This document shows, piece by piece, positions 1 through 13,300 of a DNA stretch of 64,000 nucleotides. Within the stretch, counting starts at the first letter, position 1. Each line of letters opens with the position of its first letter. Position numbers and translations under genes: made by a program. Origin of the DNA: Ciona intestinalis (taxonomy: Eukaryota; Chordata; Ascidiacea; Phlebobranchia; Cionidae); contig NC_020167.2 in assembly GCF_000224145.3 (NCBI RefSeq), positions 2,854,450 to 2,918,449 on the forward strand, written 5' to 3'. A model generated the notes under the pieces. That model had not been told where the DNA came from, did no database searches, and was given only the letters and a program-made list of their open reading frames with translations.

Positions 1-382
1 ATNGGGCAGACAGGTGCAACAAATTTTGAATGTAGATAGTTTTGGATTTTTTGTTTCTAGCTATTCTTAAATTCTTTACCTGATTATTTTAGCTTCATTC
101 CACATGGGTTAAGTTTTTGGCTCAAATGCTTAAGAATATTAAGTTTTAGAAAACAAAGCACTTACGTTAAAAGCAATATAGGTTTAAATTTTAAATGATA
201 CTACCAAAAGCCTGTCTGGTAAATTTAAAATATTTATCAAACTACCTGAGCGCTGAAGTGGTGGCTTCTGGCTTAAATCGGCACTTAGCCTGTTAACCTA
301 TCTTTTTTGAATTTTTTTGCATTAAAATACAAAATTGCATTAATATTTTTTTGCTTTAAACTATCGATAAACTTGATTTCAG

Positions 383-3300
383 GCAACGTGAGCTAATATG
401 GAAGTTTTTCTACCCTCCTGACTTTCAACCACTAGAGGTCACAAAAGCAGCCAAAGCTGGAGAACTACGAATGGCCAAATCAATGAGGGTAACGGCAAAC
501 TTGCTGAAAGAAGCAGAAATAGATATTTTATTCACTAAAGACGATGAAATTAATGCAATGCATCTTAATGTGTCTAAGGTACCAGTTTTACAGTTTTGTT
601 TTCCACAATTATTTTTTAATTTTTTTCTTCTGTATGGGTGAGGTCCTACAGTTAGGCTGGTATGTAACTTACTTTATCCTAATGTGGCTGGAAAACGACA
701 GTCAATATACATAGGTGTTCATATACCATGTGTCAGCTTATGAGTTACCACGTATGTTACTTTGTGGGTGGAGATTTTTTGGGGGAATTTTTTTTTTTTT
801 TATGCAAGGCTGATAGTTTGGACAACCCGTTAGTGACCACTGGGTTGGAGCAATTGTCGTTAAGTGTCTTGACCAAGGATACATACGCCAACAATAGTAG
901 CAGCGACGAGCCTTGAACCCATTACCTCTGGGTTACAGACAGGCGCGCTAATCACTTTGCCCACGGCGACAGCTAGACAGGTTTTAAGTGAAATCTAGCT
1001 TAAATATCATGTCTCACGGCGCGCCTCCTAATAAACAAAACTTTGCTATAAATTGCTACCTTTATTGAAATACAAAAGGTAAAATAATTTAATATATTGC
1101 AGGGTTCATTCATCGATGTTGACATACCAACAGTTACAACTTCTACTGGTTACACTTCTCACATTTGGGGTAACATGCTTTGTTTGTCTTAATAATTTAT
1201 TTAAATGTTTCATTGAACCAGCTTCAATGTTTGTCCAGTCAAACAGGATATTTTTACTTATATTTACCTGCCTTACAATCAGGCGAGGCAAATAACCACT
1301 TAATATGGACTTTCACGACAAGCAGACTACATACCGCAAGTTCATCCCGAAGGCATTCAGCCAAAAAGTACATGCCCAAGATTTTGCCAAACCTGATAAT
1401 GTGGTCTTATTATTTGCATATATGTTTTCCAACTGTTTCTGCGAACAATGTGCTATTTTACTTTGTACATGCGTCATTCCTGTGACCTCTGGCTTAGAGT
1501 AAGCATCTGCAGGCTATGTATTGTGCACCGTAGCCACAACTGGATATGGCTTAATAACTAAAATTTGTCTCTGTGTATCGGCCAAAGTTTGTTTTGCTTC
1601 ACTAGCTTAAAAGTCTCTATAACTTGTTCCTCTTAAATTTTTGTGAATTGCTTTTGTTTTAGGTCAGTTCCTCTTTTTGGACACCACCACAAGCATGCAG
1701 TATCGAAATTTATTAAAAGCAGAGACCCTTCATTTTGATATCAAGTCACATTACCCCATTACATGGAATGCACCACAATCTTGGAAATGTGAAGTTACTG
1801 TGACAAAGGTCATTTTTACAGTTTTGGGTTTTCGAATGTGTTAGGTTTACGTCAATGGGTGTTTATAGTTTACACATAGAGGAAAAAAATTAAATTAAGT
1901 TTCACTCTCCGTCACGATTCACATGTTAATGCGCATTATCTCATCTTAAATACCCACAAGTTTGTTGCATATACAATGTTTAAGCTGAAAATATGTTGCT
2001 TAATACTTTGTGAGACAAACAAATGAAAAAAAAGTCATTTTTTATCACATCGGCATTTTCCTCTATTGATTTAGGCAAGTAGTAAAACTTTTTTACCTTC
2101 TAACTCTTTTTTCCGACATCAGCCCTTTCGCAGTATTTTCAACTTTATTTTAACCACTTAGGCAAGAAAGTTTACTCTAGCATGACTTTAGTGGCCAGCT
2201 CCTAAAATAGCCAAATTTTTTTTCATTTTTATAAGATAAATAATTTCTTTTCAATTATATAAATCATATTTTATGGTTTATGTATAGTAGTACAATTTAT
2301 ATTAAGCCAAACAAATAAAAAATTAGAATCTTCATATAACCTTTCTCATCAGGCATCAATTGGCCTCGTCTTCGCACATAAGGACTTCATCTCAGATCTT
2401 ATGGATGACTGGTCCTCCAAATCATCACCTGATCTTCTTGCGTTTGTCCCGTACACTTTTGCTTTTCAATTTAAACTCCGAGAATTTGAACTCATTCTCC
2501 CTTCTAACCCACACAACTGGATGGACTGCTATACCAAAGCAAAAGAAAATGGTAATTGGTAATGTTTTGCTAAATAAATGGAATTCCACAAATAATTATG
2601 TTAGGTAAAACTGGACTAAAAATGCATCTTTGACTTGGTATTTGGTAAACTTTATTTTTATTGTCAAAATCCCATTAAAAAATTAAATGTAGAAACCACT
2701 TTTAGATTTTAAACTAATTATCTGGTTAATATTTCAGTGCTTTTCATTTAAAAATAGATTTTTGAGAAAGTTCGAGTTTGTAGGTCATACTGTACATCAG
2801 GGGTTTCCGAACTGTAGATCAAACTTCAAGGTCACCAAGACTTTACCAATTTTTCACAAAGTACTTCATATATTTATCCTATGAAACAAAAACGGTTGCT
2901 GCAAATTTTAGGAGATTAAAACTGCTGCGAGGCAGAAAGTTTGTAAAGCAAATGACATTTTTGTTAAAATTCCCCATTACAGCATATGTTGGTATTTATG
3001 GTCGGGAACTTTCCATTGGCTTTGACCTTCCATTTGATGATTTCCTTCCACTTACTTTCTCCATCCCATTCAAGTTCAATCTTCATCAAGCGGAACTTTG
3101 TATTTTCCTCCCCGAGACAAACACATCACGTCATATGTTGCTAAACCTTGCTGCCGGTCAAAGTGAATGGACAGCAGGTAACTGATTTAAAAAACATGAA
3201 AAACGTGAACGCCTAACATAAAATGAAAACAAAAAACGAAAAAATTACTTTAATTTAAATATCTTATTGAGGAAACTGTGGAAAAACCATTAACTTAATG

Positions 3301-4353
3301 TCATTGCTCTAAATGAGTTCTGCTGTGAAGTTGTATAAAAACTATAATAGTATTGAGATATAGCATAGGCTCATTGATAAATAAAATACAAAGGGTGTAT
3401 GAAACATGATTCATTAATACGCTAATTTGATTTTTTTTTTCTAGTAAAAAATGACCATTGAAATACAAAAATTAAAATACATTAAATAAACAGAAAACTC
3501 AAGTCAAATAAAAAACAATTTTCTAGTTAAATCAATAAAAAAATAAAACAATAGAAAATGTTTCACCACCTAGGCACCCCCACCCAGGATGACCCAGCAA
3601 GCAGACCCCACTTAATATCGAAGGTTGGAACATGGGGCCTTATTGACCCCAATGAGTGGGTAAAGTGCTGGGAAGTCCCAAGTTTGAAGCTGACCCTCAC
3701 TTACACATGGCACCCTATTGTTGTCACACATCAGAGCAAACCGTTTTCCACCCGAGGAAAGCAAAGTATCCTTAAACAGTAAGTGACCATACTTATAAAT
3801 TAAAAAAGGTCTTTCTGTTTTTTTAAGCTTTCTATACTTCTGAATACTTCAATACTTTGTATATTTATTTATTTAGTTGTTTTTGTGCAATATTATCAAG
3901 TTATCCATGAAAGCTTNTAACTTGCATAAAAACATTTTTAAATAGTTTAAAGTCTAGCGATGTGCTTTATTGGTTTATTAGGTGATTGCATTTTGTAACC
4001 GGATGGTTCTGAGAACATTTGCAAGCAGTTTTACTGTGGGGTTAATTCACCAATCCTTGCCTAGAAATCCCAAGGACCTCATCCATATAGAACAGAATAG
4101 AAGAAAGTAAATTTAAACATATACAAAACCTTACAGGTCCTCCCATTCAAATGTATCCACTCCTGAACTTGAAGAAAGAAAATCTTTCAGCCACTCACAA
4201 AAAAAACCAAGTGTCAAAGGTCGCGTGAAAACCACCGTGACCTTTGACCCCACCTCAATGGAGTCAGACGAGATACGTATTGACCTTGAAATGACCCCAG
4301 GTTCTACTTTATACTTGTATGGCTCACTGCTTGATCTCTTCTTAGCTATAAAG
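383..4353 (+). CDS. BLTP1: BLTP1 exons 1-7 of this window
   Basis: Exons: 383-578, 1103-1169, 1663-1808, 2353-2551, 2983-3177, 3574-3778, 4137-4353, all GT-AG. Exon 1 opens with one base completing a codon, then QRELIWKFFYPPDFQPLEV. Exon 4 carries DLLAFVPYTFAFQFKLREFE. The 3574 acceptor is chosen because it restores phase (g+gc, Gly). The AG at 3553-3554 would leave the frame, and a TAG sits just upstream. Exon 7 ends in a strand-rich stretch (LEMTPGSTLYLYGSLLDLF) that matches the repeating groove units of the family. The longer introns (579-1102, 1170-1662, 1809-2352) hold a SINE remnant at 633-975 and otherwise only AT-rich sequence. Confidence 0.9.
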
Positions 4354-7300
4354 GTAAATTGGTTGAACAACACATCTTTTATTTTTAAATTTTCATTATA
4401 ACTATAATTTTATAACAATATTGTTGTTTTTTATGTAAAACTATAAGTTAGATTTTAGTTTTATGTAAAGTTTTGTTTTATTGGAATGGATGAATTTAAA
4501 AAGGTTGAATAGTTGTATTAAATGTAACATTTTAAACTTTTAGACAAGGAGTGAACTTTTGTATAAAACATTAATTTTATTAAAAATAGATTGCATATCT
4601 TCATAACATTGTTTTACAATACATCAAAAATGAACCTGTCGGTTAATTTTCAGGAAAATTATTTTGGTTGCGATGACATGTATACTGACTTTGCATCACC
4701 ACCTAGTGGTTCAGTTATTGAAGATAAAACAACATGTCAAAGTACAGATGTCAATCTCCTACAATACAGGTGTGTATCTATTTAAAAGAGGTCCTACAGT
4801 GCAACGGGACCTGGGTATTTATGACAGAGTTATCTATATTACTCTTGGGCTGCTTTTGAACCAATGCTCTTTCCAACACATTTAATTGGTAGGGTGGGTA
4901 AAGATGGGGCACCTTTTCATTCTGTTTTCTTGTCTTAATTGCTAGTAAACAAAGAACATTAAAAGAATTTTAAAACTGTACCCTCACAGCTTTGATAGAC
5001 CGTTGTTAATTGTTTAAAAACCATCAAGATATTTGCGTATTATGGGTTAAAGGTGTCCCTTCAATACATAGCACGTTTTAACAACTGTTGTTTTGCTGGT
5101 AATTCCTTTCTCTTCGTAGTTTTAATAAATACAAAACCTATGTTATGTTTATTTGTATTTGATCTGCTGTGTGACTTAATTATACACCAAGTGCTCTTAT
5201 ATTCACATCAAGAAAAATTCTAATGGTATACTAAAGGTCTTGCCAACTATATTTCGTAGCACTTGGTGTATTCTGCTATGATGCAACAAGAATTAATTAA
5301 CAATATATTCTTGTTCTTAAACATGTTATTATTACAGACCACTGCAAGTAACTCTTGATGTGAATCTTCATGATATAAACGGGGTGCTTCCTATACATTA
5401 CAATGCAATGTATAAAGGGCCACCCACAGTAAAACTGAACTTACTTAAATTTGAAATGGACAAAAATTATCACCAGACTAGACTGCAGGTATGGTATGAT
5501 GAATAGGATGTTTACTTATACACGTTGATATTGTTAGATATCAGATGTTTTTAGTGCCTGCATATATCAATACATACATTGAAGGCGAAAGATGCAATGG
5601 AATTAAAAAATAAACAGTTCAAATTGACCGTAGTTAAAAATGAATTTAAGAATTTAAAATCATTATTGTTTTGTTCAACTGAGTTTTTTAAATTGTTTTA
5701 ATGAGAGTTATTTTCAATACTTTAAGTCGTTCCATATTTGTCAAACTCCATTTTAATAAATGCAACTTTCACATTTTTTAAGCTTCTGCTGTCAAATCTT
5801 GAAATTGAGTTGAACGACAAAATCTCTGGGATTGATGGCCCACCACTCGGGGGTGCCGAAGGTCGCATCAGTTTACCCGATCTCCAGTTACGAGGGCATG
5901 CAATGTTCAGTGGAGCTGGACTACCTCTCGGAGCAACTACAATTGAATATGGTTGGCTTACTGAGATATTAGTCGGACCAATTAAAGGGAAACTCACAAT
6001 ACCACAGGTGGGTGGTTTGTTATAAAGTTATTAGGTGATTTTTTTGGATTTATTGACGAACTATGTGTTACATGCATTGTTTTACTTATGCGCCAACTCT
6101 GACTAAAATGCATATCTTTAGGTTTATTGGCCTACTCTAGCTTTAATTCAGGTTATTTTAGACTTATAGGGCAACTTTGGCTTAAGTGCAGACTTATTTA
6201 GAGTTATTGGCTAACTCTGGCTTAAGTTCCTAGGCCTGTGGGGAGCCTCACCATAGTCCTTCAAACCTTCACTTATATTATGTACACAGAGGGTGCATGC
6301 CTAGAAATAGTGGTTGTTATTTTTATAGTAGTGTCCATAGAGCGAAAGACTGTAAAGTTGCAGCCTTCTGTGTCAAATGTAATTTAAAATTGTAGTTTTT
6401 TTTATTGTAGGTTCATGCACTTGCTGGTTGGGCCAAGAATTTCGTCTTTTTGTTGAAAAATGAAGATCACAAATTTCGGAGCCCGAATCCCAATCGATAT
6501 CTTCCCACTGGTATTGTGTGGGACTTCACAAAAAAGGTTCTACTTTAGAAAATATTTAATAAAATGTTTGTTATTGAGCAGATGGGTTAAATAATTTTTC
6601 ATCCAAAACTTGAGTTAAGTTTTCGATTCAAAGAATTTTGCATATTTTACATTAATTTTTATTAAAACAAGTGAACAGTTAAACAAAAGCTTATTCATTA
6701 AGCAGGCACATCTGTCATTCTAAGAACATATTTCCCATTCCAATGATGTTAAAACAAACTAAATTCGTTATATTATATCTGTTCAGAACGGAAAGCCCAT
6801 TGACGAACTAGATGTCAAATATGCGATGAACCGAATCAGAATTGAGTCCCTACATCTCCTCGTCGAGGAGCAGGACTCAATTTTTGATCTTCTTGTTGCC
6901 CCGGTAACCGTAACCAACGGCAACGTACAGAATGTCGGAATTTCTGAAGCTTCGACAATTGTGGCCGAAGACGTGAAGCTAAAACACAGGATTTCTATGG
7001 GAGCAAAATCACGTCAGTTATTTAGATTTGTTGTTAAAAACATGGGATCTGAAGTATGTTTAAAATTAGTAAAACTTGGAAGTAAAACGTTGGTTTTCTA
7101 CATAGTTTGTTGGTAGAAGAAATACATGGTATTACTTATGTTCATATAATTATATGTATGAAATCTATTGTTCTGCCTTTTATTTACTGGAATGATATTA
7201 GTTAATGGACTTTTTGTTTTTTTTATATATACGGATTAGCTAAATTTTCATTTGTTTACCTTTTTACTAAAATGTTTACACTTTGAATTATTGAAAACGT

Positions 7301-10300
7301 ACTTATATGTAATGAATTTAACTGATTTATACTTGGTGGGGGAGCAATGACAGTATTGCACAATGACACAAAACCGCAATGGTAGCAGCATCTAGCCTTA
7401 TAAATCCATATTTTTTGGCAAACGACAGTCACGCTCACTACTGCTACAGTGCCTGGCCTTTTGTTCAACATTTATTTTGCTCTTTAGCGCCTCATGTGAT
7501 GGAATGGATGGATGCAGGAGAGGTGTCGTTTGGTCCGCTCATCACGCAGATCACTGAGGCCACAGAGGATAGAGAGCTTTATGGATTCCAAGATGAGTTT
7601 CTTCGATTTCACGATCGGAAAACTCGTAGATTGGATTTTCTGTGGGATGTAAGTTAACTAAGTGATGGTTGATGGTCGACTAGTTTTTGTACAGTTTTTT
7701 CTTGTATTGGAAGATAACGTAGAACATTCTTTAAATTAATTTTTAAATGTTTGAATTTGGCATTTGTTACAAGAATTGAATATTTTACGTTTGACAAAAG
7801 CTGTAGTCAGTCTACTTAAAATTAAAACAATACTGTTTCCATTAATCGTGTATTGGCTTTAGAATTTAAATGGAATTTCTTTTGATGCAGTTTGACCAAG
7901 TTGATTCATCTTCCAACCGTCGTAAGATGTCCGCAAAACTAAATTCTCTGCTTGAGAACGTGCGTACCATGAAATCATGGGGATGTGCCTTCTTCACTGC
8001 ACTTACAACAAAACACCCAACGTTTTATTACGACAACGAAATTTCCAAAGAAAAACGATATCGCCACCAAACTGGTCGTGAAAACACGGAAGAAACGCAT
8101 TGTGATGTCACTGATGGACAGTCCTTAGATGATGAAGAGGACGTATTTGATCTTCAGATGGATTTCGGGATGAGCTTGCTGCAGTCTGGGAAGAAGGTCC
8201 TTACTCGCTCCCGTACCTCCACTGTGAACAAATCAACCTCCTCCCAAGCAGAAGACACATTTAAGACAAATGTCCTCAAAAACAAAAGTCGTCCGATCCT
8301 GAAGAAACTTGAAACAGTGGAGAAAGCAGATGCCGGGTTTGTTTTGATGAACTACGACCCAACTAAGGATCTGAAACCTCAGAAGTCAGTGAGCATGCAG
8401 GTATCGGCACGTCCCAAGCTCGTGAAAATGAAGTCTTTATACTCCGATGATGCCGCAATGCAGAGAGCTGTTTCTACAGAATCGAATCTTTTCCAATCTG
8501 CTGAATCCGATTTTAAAAGCTCTACTTCCCTCAGTTCCGATACTTACTTTTCCGCTGACTCCGATATCCAGGACAACAATTCTCAAATGAAAGCTACAGC
8601 ATCTGATTCCTCGGTCGATTTCCCTACAAACAAACCAACCACAAATACAAGCAATGTAGAAGTCCAACGACCCCACACTTTATTCATTGAAGAGCAAAAC
8701 AAACCTCAGTATCCACCAACTGAAGAAAGCAATCCAACTGTTGACAGAAATGAATCCACCTCACGAAAAACACAAAAACCGAACCTCTTAACAGATAATG
8801 AGCAGTTACTGGCTTGTTATAAAAACTTTCTCCCAATTTCCACAGCCAGAGTAAAAGATGATGAGCATCCATATCTTTGGATGAAAGAGTTTGACATCGT
8901 GAAGGACGGCATTCACCCATCTATAGTTATCGATAAAGGCGACAGCGAGTATAAATATTCACGCCGGTATTCCATGGATGTATTGGATCAGAATGACGTC
9001 ACAAAGAACAGTTGCACTAATGTTAAACTACATATTAAAGTAAGTAAAAATTTACTTAACAATAATAATGTATGAAAATTTACACCAAAATATTTATGTA
9101 TCAAAATTTTGAAAAATCATAATGTACGAAATTTACATAAAATAATAATGCATAAAAATTTACATAAAATATAATAAAGTATGAAAATTTTCATAAAACG
9201 TGATAATGTATAAAAATTCCCCCCAAAAGAATAATGTATGAAATAAGTATGTTTTACACACAAGTAATAATGCATAAGTTTTTATATAAGGGTAGATAAT
9301 ATGTGGGTATGTCTTCATAAGTTGATCGCAAAATTATTGTAAACTTTTAATTTAAGTGTATATATATATTGTTGCCGCCAGGTGTATGTGTTGTAGGTGT
9401 GAAAAGGATCTTCTGACCTTTTTTTTTCTATTTTGTGATCTTGATTTAAATTTTATTTAAATTAAATTTCGAGACTTTTTTATTTTTTGATCAATAATGC
9501 GACATTATTAAGCTGTTTTGATTTCAACATGGAATTTCCGCAGCGGTTTTTAAGAAGTTGTTAAAATTTCAGGATTCAATTGACGTTCAAGTGTCTCCTT
9601 TTCTACTGGAGTCGTTGACAAAAGTTGTCAACACGACAAGTCAAATTATTGCGGCGGAACACCCTCTGTCTCTGTTGGACCAAATAACTCATTCCTGCGT
9701 CAATGATGCTGTAAAGAAATATGAGGATGGTCAGTGGAAAATTTTCTGTAATCAGCAAATTTTTGCTTGAAAATAATTAACATTCTTTCTTTTTATGCCG
9801 AGGCATCCAATGAACATGCATTTATTGTTTTAAGCAACGCAAGGGTTGGCCCATTACCTCTAAATTTATTGCTAACTATCGCTTATTTTGTTAAATGTGA
9901 CTTATTTCTAAAAATACTAGTTACTTGCATTTTTTGTTATATATTTCTATAAGTCACAATATAATACTCAAGGCGCTCAGTTAGTTTAAATATTAAAACC
10001 AAAGAAACTGAAAAACCCATTAAATCTTAATGTACAGTCAGGAGCAGTTTAACCAAATTATAAAAATACCTAGGCAATCATTTTACAAAAACTGCAAAAC
10101 GGGATAGAACCTTAAATGTACTGCAAAAATATTTTTTTAATATTAAATTATTCTATAGTTTTCTCTAAACAATGTTTGTACTTCAGAAAAATCTGACCCT
10201 GATGTTCCAAAAGATGAGCCAATTAGTGAAGTTGGTTTTAGGTTTCAAATATGTATGGACTTTGTTCGAATCAATGTGATTCAAGCTACCCTTGGTCAGG

Positions 10301-13300
10301 ATTCTGTGTTCAATCTACAACTTAATAAACTATCACCTTGTCCTTGTGTTTCTATCCTAACATTAAGGTGAGTTTAACAAAGTAATGTTTAGCTTGATTT
10401 TCTCATAATTTTACGAACTCAATATCATACAAGGATTCATCTCTGATCAATCAGTTTTTGTGTTAATCACTTCTATAGCAGAAATATTAAAAAAATATAT
10501 ATAAGTTTTATTTTCATTAATAAGCTCCTAATAACTTGTCATTTTTGTATACATTGTTTTAATTTTTTGTTTTTTTACTTTTTGTGGTAAAATAGCACGA
10601 TTCATTAGAGTATAGCACATGAGTAGCTTTAATATTGCATATATTACAAATAGTAGACTAGAGAAAGCTAAGACATTTAATTCTGTTACCTTTTGGTCAA
10701 AAACACAGAAAAATCAAATAACTTTTTAACCTTCTCCTCACAACTGTAAAAAAGCAATGGTAATTGTTAATATTTTCTAACGTGATATTAGAAAATGTAT
10801 TGAGTTATATTTTCTCAATATAACATTTTAGAATGTGCCAAAGGAGTCCTATCTAGTATTTACTATATACCCACAACCCACAACAGTAATATTCAATTTT
10901 ATGCCAGACTTGATAAAGTGGAATTGGAAGTGGATTCGAAGCTTACGAAGGAAATAAAGAAGATGAGATCTAGTCATCCAAGTAGAACTTCCTCCAATGA
11001 TGGAAATGATGATGGGGTATGTATAATGTATCTATGTTTAAGCGGTTAGTTACAGTGGATAACATGTAGGCGCTAAGGCAAAGTGGTTAGCGAATCTTCC
11101 TCTAGCACAGGGTTAGCGTGATCAAGGCTTAAAGCTGCTACCATTGTTGGCATGTGTGACTTAGGGCAGGCCAAAGACAAAAATCCCCAAAGAAATAAAC
11201 CAACAAAGTTACATATCTGGTCAAATTTATCTCAATTATTAACTATGTTAAGTATATCCAATTATTTCACTGCCTCTGCCCAAAAAAACTGCATAAACGT
11301 ACTGTGCTGTCATATAACAAACTGCAAGGTAAAAATTAAATTATTATTTAAGTAATGTTGTCATCCTAGAAACAGGAGGATAGCATCATCACGACTTCCT
11401 CATCTCCATCTTCCATGTTTATTGACTTTATGGGAAAAACTTCCGTTCACTCGGTGGTGTGCCAGCTCCGTACTATGAGTTTGAACGGAGCAACGCCTGT
11501 GCGTACGAGCGTGACCGCGCTGTGCGACGATGCATGTCATGCTCCATTTCACTTCGATCCAAAAGTGATGCTTCCTTTGGTGAAGGAGTCAATTGACAAG
11601 CATAATGGTGAGTAAAAAAAAAATAAAGTTAAAAAAAAGTTTTTTTAGTTTATTTAACTTTTTTTATTATTCAGATAAAATAACATGTACACTGGCAACG
11701 CAGTCTACAAGTTCAGACGGTTGATAGTTTAACGTATAGCAAATGCGCCGATGTAATTCCAGTACATTTTGTGTTAAAATGCAAATATAATAACAAAAAT
11801 TATTACTGATTAAAACGCAAAAATGCCCAACAATGCATTTCTTTCTCTTGACATTACGTTTTTTATTATCTAATTCTTGAAAATTTCTGAAAATTGTGTC
11901 AGCAAAAGTGTTAGCAAACTTGGTATTTTATCTATTTTTTTATTTTTAATTTCAGAAAATAAGGACAAATGGTCTCAGAAAGCTCCACCAAAGCCTTGGG
12001 GTTGGGTTATGATAGAAGGAGGAATAAAAAGATTAAAATCTGATTTCGTGAAAAAAATTCCCACAAGCACCTCATGCACAAGTGATAATCTTCCTGATAT
12101 CGTGAATGGTGAGATTTCTCATATGATTTATTAAAAAACTTCATGTAATTTCAAAATTGTTAGAATATTTGGCCAAAAAAACAATATTTTTCAGCAAAAT
12201 GTGGATATTGAATAAGATTGATACTCTATGATATATGGATTCTTTATGATAAACTGATCTGATTTTATTGCTGTAATATCTATAAAAAATTTTTTTTTAG
12301 CAATTTCTATATTTATACTTTAGAGCAAACTTTTTAATAATTATTACAGTAATATTAAAAAAAACAAGTTGTATTGCTAAATTTTCAGAAGCACAAAGCA
12401 TGTCTTCCACCAAACGACCATCAGCGGAACATGCGTGTCATGGTGAGCTCACTATCGACCTCTTGTGGTTGAATGTGGTCTCCCCGCTTCATTCTACTGG
12501 GTGGGTGAAACTAGAATGCTTTATATGCAAGAATATGTGATTTGGTGGAACATTTTTGTAATTTTAAAATTTTTTGTTAAATTTTACGTGCTTATTTTAA
12601 ACGGGAGCTTAATGCTTTATGCTTTTTGTCTATATTTCATTAATAAGACACTAAAAATAACAAATTTTTACCGCTGGCTTATGAACCCTTGACATACAGT
12701 TTACTTATATTTACCGTTATTTGGTTAACAGTCGGTTAATCCGAACATGGAACCTTCTAACCACAATTGGCCCGAGTGTTTCCGCATGGTTGGGTCCAGC
12801 CGATCAGCTAGGCAGTGCTTTAGAGCTCTTTGAGAAAACGTCGCAAAAACGAAATTTTGCGGCTATGACATCCTTGCTTACTGTTGCTTTGGAAACTGCC
12901 ACAAATGATCGTGCTGTTGCAAAGAACTTGTGCGAACTTACTAATCATAAACATGATGTGCTAGAGGATGTTTCAAAGTAAGATTTGTAAAAATTACCCT
13001 TATTTTTACTGGGATAGGCCTCTAAAAATAGATAGTTCACCTAAACTGCAGAAATATATTACTGTGGGGTAAGATGGGACACCTTTAGCACATAAACATT
13101 CTGATTATGTTTTAAACAATTAACAACGGTCTAAGGGATCATGAGGATCGTTTTTTTAATTCTTTGAATGTTTAATGTTTACTACCAAATGGAACGAGAT
13201 AACAGTATGAAAAGCTGTCCCATTGTCCTCCACCTTACTATATTATGTTTACTTTCCCTAATCATACAAAACCTTTAAATAAAAAAATTGTCAAGAAATC

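Noticed and set aside
7870..9075. 401-codon plus-strand frame as a stand-alone gene
   Set aside because: It is BLTP1 exon 14 plus intron bases at each end; phase and similarity tie it to the flanking exons.
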